From Chitinophagales bacterium (GTDB taxonomy: Bacteria > Bacteroidota > Bacteroidia > Chitinophagales > Chitinophagaceae): 64,000 bases of DNA. This document shows, in pieces, positions 44,946 to 54,619 of this stretch (position 1 is the first letter of the stretch; every line of letters starts with the position of its first letter). A model generated the notes under the pieces. That model worked only from the letters and a program-made list of their open reading frames with translations, did not search any database and was not told the DNA's origin. The DNA lies in assembly GCA_020636505.1 (NCBI GenBank), contig JACJXR010000005.1, positions 186,001-250,000 of the forward strand. The letters run 5' to 3'. The position numbers and the translations under genes were made by a program.

Positions 44946-46536
44946 TGTCGATCTTATAATATTCCCACAAGTTGGCATTACTGTTGAATGGCCCTTAGGT
45001 ACCATCATAGATGCACAGCCAGGTGTTGATAGCTTATGGGAAACCTTGAACAGTCGACTTAATGAAACTTCAGCAGATTGGATACTATTCTGGGATATAT
45101 CGCTTGGCGCACCTGATAGTGAATTGATAAACCAACTTGCACAAAAGCCTGTTGATGTTTTCCATGCCGGATTGAAGCTCGGCACAGCAGGGCTACCTGA
45201 TGTATTGAACTATGTACACCCAACATGGATGTACAACGTGGATGGCAGTACAGACATTACGCATTCCAACTTCAGGTTGAGTTTTCATGCTTGTATGATA
45301 CGCACATCGGTCATGAAAAAGTTGGGATTGTTTTCAACAGAGTATAGCTCCTTGAAAATGGCGGGTATAGCGTTCGGCTACCAAATACTGAAACAAGGTG
45401 GTATCCTTCGTTATCATTCGAGCTTCGTAAAAGGAACACCCACTTTAAAGACTGCAACACACACGTTAAAAGACGAATGGACATTTGCTCGACAATACTT
45501 TACCCGGAAATGGCAATATTGGACACTGTTCAATAAAACAGGCTTTTGGAAAAACTTATCCGCATGGTCAGGTACAAAGAATGTTCGTTATATAGACCAT
45601 AGCAGGAAATTATTCAGCTCCGATAAAACAAACACTCCTGTCACACGTGCGACTGTATCCATATTGGCACCGACTTTAGACAGATACCTGTATATAGAAG
45701 AAGAGCTTCGTGAATTGAATGAACAAACAATTCTGCCACACGAAGTATTGATAACCGACCAAACCGATAAAGAGCGCAGACAAGAGATAGACTTTACCAA
45801 ATACGAGAAGCTGACTGTAAAGTATTTTCCTCAAGACGAAAAGGGCCAGTGCTTGGCGTGGAACAAATTGATTGATGAATCAACAAGTGAATATATTTTC
45901 TTCTTCGGTGATGATGCGTATAACATCAAACCCGACTTGATTGAGAAGATGCTGCAAACAATGTATCGTTTCGATGCGGACATGGTGGCGTCTAATGTGA
46001 TAGAAAAAGGCATTGTCTACGGACCGCAGAATTATCACTACTACATGGCGGACTCGTTCCCGATAACGCTTATCAAAAAAGAAGTTGTCACACAAGCCGG
46101 TGGTATGGATATGTTCTTCAACAGAAATGTAAAGGCCGACCATGACCTTGCCATGCGTTGCCATCTTAACGGAGCACTCATGATATTCGATCCATCGGCA
46201 GAGATAGGTCATCACCGTGCTCCTTCAGGTGGGTTGCGTGCGCATAATGCACGCGTCATTACCAACTTCATGACCAAAAACTCACTCACCAAAGTATTGA
46301 ACCCCTCCACCTCAGAAATATTCATCTACAACAAATACTATACTTGGCGACAGTTCAAACAGCATGTCCGTATAAAATATTTCAACCAGCTGCTTATCAA
46401 CGGCAGCGTACTGAAAAAAATATTGCGGCTTTTTGTATTGCTGTATAAACTACCAAGCATGAGAAAAGAATACAAAGCCAACCTCGAAACCACTTTCGCT
46501 GAATTTGATAAAAGAGGGATACAAGTAAAGAAATGA
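44932..46536 (+). CDS. Two-domain glycosyltransferase with C-terminal family 2 domain
   Basis: The 534-aa protein has a clear GT2 domain from about residue 240 (VSILAPTLDRYLYIEEELREL, then QTILPHEVLITDQT, then YIFFFGDDAYN with the DD metal site near 325). The first 230 residues look like a second, diverged GT-A fold (ADWILFWDISLGAPD). The start overlaps the previous gene by 14 bp. One protein may add two sugars, or the N-terminal domain may only bind acceptor. Confidence 0.82.
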   Translation: MQAGNVDLIIFPQVGITVEWPLGTIIDAQPGVDSLWETLNSRLNETSADWILFWDISLGAPDSELINQLAQKPVDVFHAGLKLGTAGLPDVLNYVHPTWMYNVDGSTDITHSNFRLSFHACMIRTSVMKKLGLFSTEYSSLKMAGIAFGYQILKQGGILRYHSSFVKGTPTLKTATHTLKDEWTFARQYFTRKWQYWTLFNKTGFWKNLSAWSGTKNVRYIDHSRKLFSSDKTNTPVTRATVSILAPTLDRYLYIEEELRELNEQTILPHEVLITDQTDKERRQEIDFTKYEKLTVKYFPQDEKGQCLAWNKLIDESTSEYIFFFGDDAYNIKPDLIEKMLQTMYRFDADMVASNVIEKGIVYGPQNYHYYMADSFPITLIKKEVVTQAGGMDMFFNRNVKADHDLAMRCHLNGALMIFDPSAEIGHHRAPSGGLRAHNARVITNFMTKNSLTKVLNPSTSEIFIYNKYYTWRQFKQHVRIKYFNQLLINGSVLKKILRLFVLLYKLPSMRKEYKANLETTFAEFDKRGIQVKK

Positions 46537-47546
46537 GAGTGCTGCAAGTGATAGACAGATTGGCTGTTGGAGGCGCTGAAAAAGTTTTCACTTTTCTATC
46601 GAACCTACTATCTGATAACAACATTAAGACCGGCATTCTATTGTTCAATACGGGCTATCCACTTGAGAAAGAGCTGAACGATAGTATCACAATACACGAT
46701 CTGAACAGGGGTAACAAGTACAATCTCGTAACATTACACAAGGCTCATAAGTTTTGCAGCAACTACGACATAGTCCATGCGCACCTCCGGCATGTATACA
46801 CTTACATCCGCTTGGCTCAAATGATTTTCGGAGGTAAATACAAAGTAATACTTCACGACCATGCCGCTATCAACACTCCGTCATTCAGATTGACAGGGAA
46901 ATTCAAGCCTACATACTATATAGGTGTAAACAAAGAACAAACAGACTGGGCAAAGAGTACACTTAATATAAAAGGTAACAATACATTTTTGTTAGAAAAC
47001 ACGGTGTCTCGGGTATCTGATAAACATGTCCCTTCAGATACTGATAGATTAATGATGGTGGCCAATATCAGACGGGTTAAGAATATTGAGTATGCCATTG
47101 GCTTGTGTAAACAGTTGAATATTGGCCTTACAATATATGGCCATGTGATCGACCAGGATTACTACGAAGAGCTGTTGGGTCTTGCTGCCGATACCAATAT
47201 CATCATCAACACAGGCGATGTGGATGTAAGAAGCGAATACAATAAATATTCCTTGGCCATACACTGCTCTCCAAAAGAAACCGGCCCTTTGGTCTTACTC
47301 GAATATCTGTCTGCTGGAATACCATTTATAGCTTATAAAACAGGCAGTGCCGCCGAAGCTATTGCAAAAGAGTTACCAATTCTCTTTATGGAGAAATTCG
47401 ACACAGACGAATGGAGTACTCGGATAAAAGAGATAACAGCGGACAATACACTGTATGAAAAAATGAGGGCTTTATACCAGAAGTCGTTCACGCCACAACA
47501 ATATTTGGAAAATTGTCTGGAGATATACAAAAGCGTACACTCTTAG
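46533..47546 (+). CDS. Family 4 glycosyltransferase
   Basis: The 337-aa GT-B protein starts MRVLQVIDRLAVGGAEKVF, a classical GT4 glycine-rich opening. A KETGPLVLLEYLSAGIPFIA segment near residue 247 replaces the usual EX7E block in form. The ATG overlaps the previous stop (ATGA), and the end overlaps the next gene by 34 bp. Confidence 0.87.
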   Translation: MRVLQVIDRLAVGGAEKVFTFLSNLLSDNNIKTGILLFNTGYPLEKELNDSITIHDLNRGNKYNLVTLHKAHKFCSNYDIVHAHLRHVYTYIRLAQMIFGGKYKVILHDHAAINTPSFRLTGKFKPTYYIGVNKEQTDWAKSTLNIKGNNTFLLENTVSRVSDKHVPSDTDRLMMVANIRRVKNIEYAIGLCKQLNIGLTIYGHVIDQDYYEELLGLAADTNIIINTGDVDVRSEYNKYSLAIHCSPKETGPLVLLEYLSAGIPFIAYKTGSAAEAIAKELPILFMEKFDTDEWSTRIKEITADNTLYEKMRALYQKSFTPQQYLENCLEIYKSVHS

Positions 47547-48658
47547 TAGTATCCGATACAGCCATGTACAATGACGGTGGAGAGGTATTGGTGTTCGACC
47601 CTGTGCTCCGTGAACTGATGGTGATCGAAGACATGTTCGACAACATCATTTGGTTGGGAGCAAGAACATTAAGAAAGAAAGGTTCACTAAAGCCGATAGC
47701 AAGCGACAAGATAAAAGCAGAGATGATGCCTTGTGTCAGCAGAAGTGGATGGATAAATATATTCTTTGTAATACTCGCATATCCCGTCTTTCTGGTACGC
47801 ATACTCAAACATTTGAAACGCGCAACCCATGTGCATACGCGCGCTCCATCACACCCGGCTATGCTGATGATATTGCTTTCTTATTTGGACAACAAAAGGA
47901 TATATGCACATAAATATGCAGGAGAGTGGACAGACAGAAACATACCATTTACCTATCGTTCACAAAGGAGTTTATTGAAGCGCGCAAGGAAACGTAACCT
48001 TAAAGTTGTTATCAGTGGTAAGAATGAAGAGGAGTCTGTGAATGTGCATGACATGGAGAACCCCTGCATCTATGGTTATGAAATAGATGCCATGAATAAT
48101 GCAGGGTTAGCCAAAAAGTTCGATGGGAAATTAAGATTGTTGTTTGTCGGCAACCTGATGCCCACAAAAGGTATCATGGAATTGTTAACGGCGATTCAAA
48201 ACCAACAACTAAGCGACAGATACAAAGAACTATATATAGTAGGTAGCGGCAAGTTGAAATCAGAAGTCGAACATGTCGTACGAGACATAAAGAACATACA
48301 AGTGAACATGTTGGGAGACTTGAGTAGAGAAGAACTGAACAAACAATATGCCGCAGCACATATGTTGATACTGCCAAGCAGTTCAGAAAGCTTTCCAAAA
48401 GTGATAGCAGAGGCTGCAGCATACGGATGTATCCCGGTAACAACATCTTTATCCGCAATTACCAAAAAAGTAAAGGATGGCGAAAGCGGATTCCTTATGA
48501 CCGACAATCATCCCGATAATATTTTAAGCACGCTCAACAAGGTTGCCGAAACAACCGACTTGAAATCAATCAGCAATGAGTCCATTGCCATGAGCCGACT
48601 GTTCACGTACGAACGGTTTAAAGAACGAATGAAAAAAATCTACGAAATAAGTGAGTAG
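47513..48658 (+). CDS. Family 4 glycosyltransferase
   Basis: The 381-aa protein has LLFVGNLMPTKGIMELL near residue 205 and SSSESFPKVIAEAAAYGCIPV near 288, normal for GT4 (EX7E). The start is TTG at 47513, inside the end of the previous gene. The next candidate start (ATG of MYNDGG) would cut the first beta strand. Confidence 0.85.
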   Translation: MSGDIQKRTLLVVSDTAMYNDGGEVLVFDPVLRELMVIEDMFDNIIWLGARTLRKKGSLKPIASDKIKAEMMPCVSRSGWINIFFVILAYPVFLVRILKHLKRATHVHTRAPSHPAMLMILLSYLDNKRIYAHKYAGEWTDRNIPFTYRSQRSLLKRARKRNLKVVISGKNEEESVNVHDMENPCIYGYEIDAMNNAGLAKKFDGKLRLLFVGNLMPTKGIMELLTAIQNQQLSDRYKELYIVGSGKLKSEVEHVVRDIKNIQVNMLGDLSREELNKQYAAAHMLILPSSSESFPKVIAEAAAYGCIPVTTSLSAITKKVKDGESGFLMTDNHPDNILSTLNKVAETTDLKSISNESIAMSRLFTYERFKERMKKIYEISE

Positions 48659-50042
48659 ATACAACACAAAAGGATTGACCATAATACAAAGTGCATTGCT
48701 TATAGGTTACGGCATTGCATCTTGCTACGTGCCGATACTGGTGACCGTATTATGGATAGCTATATTTTTCATAACCGTATTCGCTCTTTTCAAAGACAGG
48801 CAAGAGTGGATATGGTACTGTATAGCCGCATCTCCGATGCTTGAGGTTTGGAGCAGAATGGTGAAAGGCGTTGTATTGATGGACGAAGTAGGTAAGTACT
48901 ATTTACTCCTCGCAATACTCTGCATCTTCATATATCAAAGACGACAAGGTGCTGCAAAACCTCAATACAATATTGGTGCAATATTGTTCTTCTGCGTTTT
49001 ACCAAGTTTGTTTGTCAATCTATCAACTTTCAACAGTGAGCAGTGGGTATTCAATATCCTGTCTTTACTGGAGCTATCGGCGTTGTTGACTTTAGCTACA
49101 CGCGAGCGTTGGGACATAGAACGATTCGCAAGAACCTTGCAGTTTGGCTTAATGCCGATAGCATTCGTGGTGATATACATGGTGTATAAAAACCCATCGT
49201 TATCGGGTGTCAACTTCACACTTGGTGCCAACTTTGATACTGCAGCAGGCGGTACAAACCAAGTGGCAACCGTATTGGGCATGTCCATATTGTTCATCAT
49301 GTTGTTGCTGTTGCTTAAACGTCCTATTGTCTCTATCAAATGGATAAGCTATGTCTTATTGGCTTATTTGTTTTTCAGAAGTTTCTTGACTTTCTCGAGA
49401 GGTGGTGTGTTTGCAGCGATAGTTTGCGTGGTAATCGCAGTAGGGTTTGCATCATCCGCCAATGCCAAAACTTTCATTAGAAACATAGCAATACTCGTAG
49501 GTTTTGTGATTGTGGGAGCTATCATCTTTACCAACGTTGATGCGATAACGAACAACTTGCTTTCTCAAAGGTATCGCGGTGAAACTATTGCCACCATTTC
49601 CGGTGAGCAGGAAAAAACATGGAACAAAGTAACATCCGGCCGCTCATCACTAATAAAAGCAGACCTGAACATATTCAAAGATAACTTCCTGTTCGGTGTC
49701 GGTCCCGGTGGAGCTAAAGAGTACAGAACACAATACGGAGCACCACCCGACTCTGCTGCGCATACTGAGGTCACACGTCTCATGAGTGAACATGGCTTAG
49801 GTGGATTACTTGCAGCACTGGCTTTTCTACTGTTCCCCATCTACTGGATAAGACGACAACGATACCGACTGTGGATGGGCGTAACCGGAGCATTGTTTTG
49901 CATGGCCATACTTACCAGCTCACACTCCGCCACACGAACGAATACCATGGCGGTATGTTACACCCTTGCATCCATACCCGTATTTGTAAGAACCCAAAAG
50001 AAACGTGAGCAAGAAGCTCAATATAATATACATAGGCAATAA
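48651..50042 (+). CDS. O-antigen ligase-like polymerase (Wzy candidate)
   Basis: The 463-aa protein has about ten to twelve membrane helices and a larger loop between helices near residues 300-375 (QRYRGETIATISGEQEK, then FGVGPGGAKEYR). It has the FSRGG motif near 250 typical of the Wzy_C/O-antigen ligase superfamily. It should polymerise the flipped repeat units. The start is GTG at 48651 with an 8-bp overlap on the previous gene. Confidence 0.88.
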   Translation: MSRYNTKGLTIIQSALLIGYGIASCYVPILVTVLWIAIFFITVFALFKDRQEWIWYCIAASPMLEVWSRMVKGVVLMDEVGKYYLLLAILCIFIYQRRQGAAKPQYNIGAILFFCVLPSLFVNLSTFNSEQWVFNILSLLELSALLTLATRERWDIERFARTLQFGLMPIAFVVIYMVYKNPSLSGVNFTLGANFDTAAGGTNQVATVLGMSILFIMLLLLLKRPIVSIKWISYVLLAYLFFRSFLTFSRGGVFAAIVCVVIAVGFASSANAKTFIRNIAILVGFVIVGAIIFTNVDAITNNLLSQRYRGETIATISGEQEKTWNKVTSGRSSLIKADLNIFKDNFLFGVGPGGAKEYRTQYGAPPDSAAHTEVTRLMSEHGLGGLLAALAFLLFPIYWIRRQRYRLWMGVTGALFCMAILTSSHSATRTNTMAVCYTLASIPVFVRTQKKREQEAQYNIHRQ

Positions 50043-51039
50043 GCTGGCGGTTCATGGCAGAACACCTACCGCCATCGACAACCTTATTCCGCTGTTCAGG
50101 GAAGAGGGGCACACCGTACATTTTGCAAGTAGCAGGAAGAACAAGGCATTGCGCTTCATCAATATGTTGGTACGTGTGTGGCAATACAGAAAAGTTGCTG
50201 ACGTAGTACTTATCGATACATACAGCACTTTTGCGTTTTACTATGCGTGGCTTATAGCCATGTGGTGTAATAAGTTAGATGTTCGGTATATACCTATACT
50301 GCATGGCGGGAACTTGCCTGAACGTTTGAAGTCTTCTCCCAAATATTGTGACAAGCTATTCGGTGAGAGCTTCAATAACATATGCGTCTCTTCGTATTTG
50401 CAAGAGCACATGCAGCAGCATGGTTATAAAAGCACCATCATCGAAAACACCATACTGCTCGAAAACTATCCTTACAAACATCGTACTGTTGTACACCCAC
50501 AATTATTATGGGTACGAGCATTTCATAAAACATACAATCCATTAATGGCAATAAGAGTGGTAGATACGCTCAGAAAAGACTATCCCGATGTACACCTGAC
50601 CATGGTCGGCCCCGAACTTGACGGAAGTATGGAGGAGTGTAAAAAACTATGTGCCGAACTGAAGCTGCATGAACAAATCAAGTTTACCGGTAAGTTGTCC
50701 AAAAAAGAATGGATAGACTTGGCTGGCCAACACGATATATTCATCAACACCACCAACTACGACAATCAACCCGTAAGCATTATAGAAGCCATGGCGTTGG
50801 GATTACCTATTGTATCCACCAATGTCGGTGGGATACCGCAATTGATAGAACATAACATCAACGGACTTCTTTCAGGATTCAATGATGTCACCGCCATGAA
50901 TAAAAACATTCAGCTGCTACTGAAAGATATGGACTGTGCCGATAGGCTAAGCAAGAATGGACGTACCAAGGCAGAAGAATTCGGATGGAAGAACATAAAA
51001 AGAAAATGGGCAATGTTATTTTACAGTATTCATGAGTAG
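50005..51039 (+). CDS. Family 4 glycosyltransferase
   Basis: The 344-aa GT-B enzyme starts MSKKLNIIYIGNKLAVHGRT from a GTG and overlaps the polymerase gene by 38 bp. The catalytic-side motif is NYDNQPVSIIEAMALGLPIVST near residue 248, followed by NVGGIPQLIEHNINGLL. Specificity is unknown. Confidence 0.88.
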   Translation: MSKKLNIIYIGNKLAVHGRTPTAIDNLIPLFREEGHTVHFASSRKNKALRFINMLVRVWQYRKVADVVLIDTYSTFAFYYAWLIAMWCNKLDVRYIPILHGGNLPERLKSSPKYCDKLFGESFNNICVSSYLQEHMQQHGYKSTIIENTILLENYPYKHRTVVHPQLLWVRAFHKTYNPLMAIRVVDTLRKDYPDVHLTMVGPELDGSMEECKKLCAELKLHEQIKFTGKLSKKEWIDLAGQHDIFINTTNYDNQPVSIIEAMALGLPIVSTNVGGIPQLIEHNINGLLSGFNDVTAMNKNIQLLLKDMDCADRLSKNGRTKAEEFGWKNIKRKWAMLFYSIHE

Positions 51040-52309
51040 CTTGTTCGAGCAAATATCATCACTTAAAGGCTTCCCTATAAAGCAAGCCAAAGCAGAACTT
51101 AAACGTATTCAAGCATTGAGCGCAGACGAGTTTTGTGAATGGCAAAAGAACATGTCGTGGGAGATTGCAAAGTTCCATTACGACAACAATGCTCTATACA
51201 AGAAACTTGTTGGTAATCATTTTCCGGACAAATGGGAGGACTTGCCTATAGTCACCAAACAAGACCTTCAACAACCTTTGGATAGTCTCTTATCAAATGG
51301 CATCAGACTATCCGATAGCTACAAAGGAAGCACATCAGGTTCTACCGGTACTCCTTTCTTCTTTGCAAAAGACAAATATGCTCATGCGATGACATGGGCG
51401 GTGATAGCAGACAGATACAGTTGGTACGATATAGACTTCAGTGATAAACAAGCGCGTTTCTATGGAATGCCTCATGAGTTTGCCGCACGATATACCGAAA
51501 AGTTGAAAGACCGACTCATGAACCGTGAGCGGTTCAGTGTCTTCGACCTGTCGGATACTGCACTTAACACGTTCATAAACAGATTTGCCAATAACCGTTT
51601 CACTTACCTGTACGGATACACAAGTGCATTGGTAATGTTTGCGAGACATCTCATCAAAAAAGAGCTTGCATTGAATGACATCTGCAAAAGCATTAAAGTC
51701 TGCATTTGTACATCAGAAACTTGTACTGAGGAAGACAAGGCCATCATGTCAAAAGGATTTGGTGTACCTATTATTAGAGAGTACGGACTGTCCGAAACCT
51801 GTCTTACCGCATTTGACAATCCAAACAGTGATTGGCAACTAACAGAAGAAACACTGTTCACAGAAGAAGTGGACGGAAGAATTGTTTCCACCTCATTATA
51901 CAACAAAGCGTTGCCGATGGTACGATACCAAACCGGTGACCTGGGAGAAATAGTAACCGTAAACAATTCAAAGTATCGCAAATTAGATCGATTGACCGGG
52001 CGAACCAATGACACCGTACACTTGCCAAGTGGCAAAACTGCGGCAGGGTTGGTATTCTATTATATATCACGAAGTGTTTTGGAGAACACGGGAGCCTTAA
52101 AAGAATTCATCATCAGGCAAACCAAGTCTAACCAATTTGTTTTCGACATCGTCTCTGATAGAGAATTGACCGAAACAGAGCAGGAGTTGGTAAAAGAAAA
52201 GTGCAACTTGTATCTTGAGCCGGGTTTGGATATCGTTATAAACAAAGTGGACGAAATATCCCGCCCTGCATCAGGCAAACTGAAACATTTTTATTCGGAA
52301 TTGAATTAA
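51032..52309 (+). CDS. CapK/PaaK-like AMP-forming ligase
   Basis: The 425-aa adenylating enzyme has the P-loop-like GSTSGSTGTPFF near residue 98, then REYGLSETC near 250 and VRYQTGDLGEI near 297, the order found in phenylacetate-CoA ligase relatives. CapK-type members of capsule loci have no proven substrate. They may activate an acyl or amino acid group for attachment to the glycan. No acyl-carrier protein gene is near. It overlaps the previous gene by 8 bp. Confidence 0.82.
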   Translation: MSSLFEQISSLKGFPIKQAKAELKRIQALSADEFCEWQKNMSWEIAKFHYDNNALYKKLVGNHFPDKWEDLPIVTKQDLQQPLDSLLSNGIRLSDSYKGSTSGSTGTPFFFAKDKYAHAMTWAVIADRYSWYDIDFSDKQARFYGMPHEFAARYTEKLKDRLMNRERFSVFDLSDTALNTFINRFANNRFTYLYGYTSALVMFARHLIKKELALNDICKSIKVCICTSETCTEEDKAIMSKGFGVPIIREYGLSETCLTAFDNPNSDWQLTEETLFTEEVDGRIVSTSLYNKALPMVRYQTGDLGEIVTVNNSKYRKLDRLTGRTNDTVHLPSGKTAAGLVFYYISRSVLENTGALKEFIIRQTKSNQFVFDIVSDRELTETEQELVKEKCNLYLEPGLDIVINKVDEISRPASGKLKHFYSELN

Positions 52310-52311
52310 GA

Positions 52312-53514
52312 TTGGAGAAGAGGCTCGTATTACTTACAAAATATTTCCCACCGGAAATGGGCGCACCACAAGCCCGTTTGTACGAAACCCTGTTAGGTTT
52401 GAAAAAGCGTGGTTGGGAAGTGTTGGTGATTACAGCTTTGCCCAACTATCCTAAAGGAAAAGTGTTTTACGGATACAGGCACAAGTGGCATATGAAAGAT
52501 GAGATAGACAACATACCAATACACAGGTATGCTCTGTATGCATCTCACTCAAAAAAATCCATACCACGTATCATCAGCATGTTGTCCTTCGGATTTACAT
52601 CCATGTTCTCTATGTCAAGGATTCGTAAGTTCAAGCCTACTTATATCATTACAGAGTCGCCGCCATTGACATTGGGATTGACGGGCCTTGCACTTGCACG
52701 ACTGACCGGCGCCAAGCATGTAATGAATGTATCCGACATTTGGCCATTGTCTGCATTGCGGCTCGGTGCCATATCCGAGGGATATATGTATAAGAAACTC
52801 GAAGGGCTGGAACGATATTTATACAGGCGCTCTTACGCCTGCATGGGGCAATCTAAAGAGATAACAACTAGATTGGAAAGTGACGGTAGCCGTAAAACAC
52901 TCTTGTTCCGAAATGGTGTGGACTTTACTCGCTTTGAAACCATAAGACAAAGCATTACAAAAGCCGAGCGTACCAACGGATTGAAAATAGTGTATGCCGG
53001 ACTTTTGGGCATTGCTCAAGGCGTATTGGATATTTGTAAGAATATTGACTTCGCTTCTCTGAATGCCGAGTTGCATATTTATGGAGAAGGTTCTGAAAAA
53101 GAAGACATCCGTGCATTCATAAATAAGAACCCACAAAGAGGTATATATCTTTACTCATCTGTAAGCAGAGAAGCCATACCCGAAACATTGATGAGACACC
53201 ATGCGACATTGATACCTTTGGTAACCCCGATATATGGAGCCGTACCATCAAAAATATATGAGGCGATGGCAGCAGGCCTACCTATAATATTTTCAGGAGG
53301 TGGAGAAGGAGAAACATTGATAAAAGAACACAATGCCGGTTGGACTTGTACGCCATCCGACTATAAAGCCATATCGGAAACAATTGCAAGAGTAGCCAAG
53401 ATGGATGCCGGTGGTTTGGATATAATAAGCAACAACTGCATCAAAGCGGCAAAAGGAACTTTCAACAGAGAAATACAAATAGAAACCCTTGATAGGTTTC
53501 TATTAAGCACATAG
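52312..53514 (+). CDS. Family 4 glycosyltransferase, WbuB-like
   Basis: The 400-aa protein opens KRLVLLTKYFPPEMGAPQAR and has MNVSDIWPLSALRLGAI near residue 140, a signature I associate with WbuB/FnlC-like transferases of N-acetylated amino sugars. PSKIYEAMAAGLPIIFSGGG near 312 is the donor site. The start is TTG at 52312, two bases after the previous stop. Confidence 0.87.
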   Translation: MEKRLVLLTKYFPPEMGAPQARLYETLLGLKKRGWEVLVITALPNYPKGKVFYGYRHKWHMKDEIDNIPIHRYALYASHSKKSIPRIISMLSFGFTSMFSMSRIRKFKPTYIITESPPLTLGLTGLALARLTGAKHVMNVSDIWPLSALRLGAISEGYMYKKLEGLERYLYRRSYACMGQSKEITTRLESDGSRKTLLFRNGVDFTRFETIRQSITKAERTNGLKIVYAGLLGIAQGVLDICKNIDFASLNAELHIYGEGSEKEDIRAFINKNPQRGIYLYSSVSREAIPETLMRHHATLIPLVTPIYGAVPSKIYEAMAAGLPIIFSGGGEGETLIKEHNAGWTCTPSDYKAISETIARVAKMDAGGLDIISNNCIKAAKGTFNREIQIETLDRFLLST

Positions 53515-53515
53515 A

Positions 53516-54619
53516 ATGAGATTAACGATAGTAGCAGGAGCAAGACCGAATTTTTTGAAGATTGCTCCTTTGATAAGGGAAATAGAGAAAGTGCGTTTGC
53601 AAGGAGTGAACATAAGTTATAGGCTGGTACACACCGGTCAGCACTATGATGAGAACTTGAGTAAAGTTTTCTTTCGTGACTTGCAGATACCCGAACCCGA
53701 TGCTAACCTTGAGGCAGGTTCCGGCTCACATGCGGTACAAACTGCAACAATCATGACAGGCTTTGAGCAAGAGCTGATAAACAATCCATGTGATATTGTG
53801 GTGGTGGTAGGTGATGTCAACTCAACACTTGCCTGCAGCATTGTGGCCAAGAAGCTCAATATAAAGGTGGCACATATCGAAGCGGGCATTCGCTCCTTTG
53901 ATATGACCATGCCCGAAGAAATAAACAGAATGGTAACCGACTCCATTACGGATTATTTCTTTACACCCACAGAAACAGCAAACGAGAATTTGATGAAGTC
54001 GGGCGTACACGCATCCACTGTGTATTATGTGGGCAATATCATGATAGATAGTTTGCTACACAGCAGAAACATGCTCAGAAAACCTACATTCATTGCGGCA
54101 CACGACATAGACCCTGCAAAATGTGTTGTACTTACACTACATAGGCCAAGCAATGTGGACGACCCTGAGCATTTGAAAATGTTGTTGGACACCATCCTCA
54201 AAAACACACGCGACTATCATATCATATTCCCGGTACACCCACGTACCAAAAAATCATTGGACGCCATAGGCATCAACGATTCAAGGTTGATAGTTACTGA
54301 ACCGATGAACTACCTGTCGTTCAACTATCTCGTAAGAAGTTGCGCAGTGGTGGTTACAGATTCCGGTGGAGTACAAGAAGAGACTACGGTAATGGGCGTA
54401 CCCTGTATCACACTCAGGAACAATACAGAACGTCCCGAAACTGTGGACATCGGCACCAACGAACTGATAGGTGATGATATGAATAAGTTGGAAGTGGCGT
54501 TGACCAATGCCCTTGACGGCAAATGGAAGCAAGGCGCCATACCCGACCTTTGGGATGGCAAAACAGCACAACGCATCGTAAAAGCACTATTGCAGATCAG
54601 CTCATCCTTTACTGAATAA
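53516..54619 (+). CDS. UDP-N-acetylglucosamine 2-epimerase type (WecB/WbpI)
   Basis: The 367-aa enzyme has all landmarks of the non-hydrolysing 2-epimerases: GARPNFLKIAPL, VHTGQHYDENLS, VVVGDVNSTLA, HIEAGIRSFD with MPEEINR after it, HPRTKKSL and TDSGGVQEE. It inverts C2 of a UDP-HexNAc. In this operon, which encodes WbpA-, WbpB-, WbpE- and WbpD-like enzymes, the WbpI role (UDP-GlcNAc(3NAc)A to the manno form) is a good fit, but WecB activity cannot be excluded. Confidence 0.92.
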   Translation: MRLTIVAGARPNFLKIAPLIREIEKVRLQGVNISYRLVHTGQHYDENLSKVFFRDLQIPEPDANLEAGSGSHAVQTATIMTGFEQELINNPCDIVVVVGDVNSTLACSIVAKKLNIKVAHIEAGIRSFDMTMPEEINRMVTDSITDYFFTPTETANENLMKSGVHASTVYYVGNIMIDSLLHSRNMLRKPTFIAAHDIDPAKCVVLTLHRPSNVDDPEHLKMLLDTILKNTRDYHIIFPVHPRTKKSLDAIGINDSRLIVTEPMNYLSFNYLVRSCAVVVTDSGGVQEETTVMGVPCITLRNNTERPETVDIGTNELIGDDMNKLEVALTNALDGKWKQGAIPDLWDGKTAQRIVKALLQISSSFTE

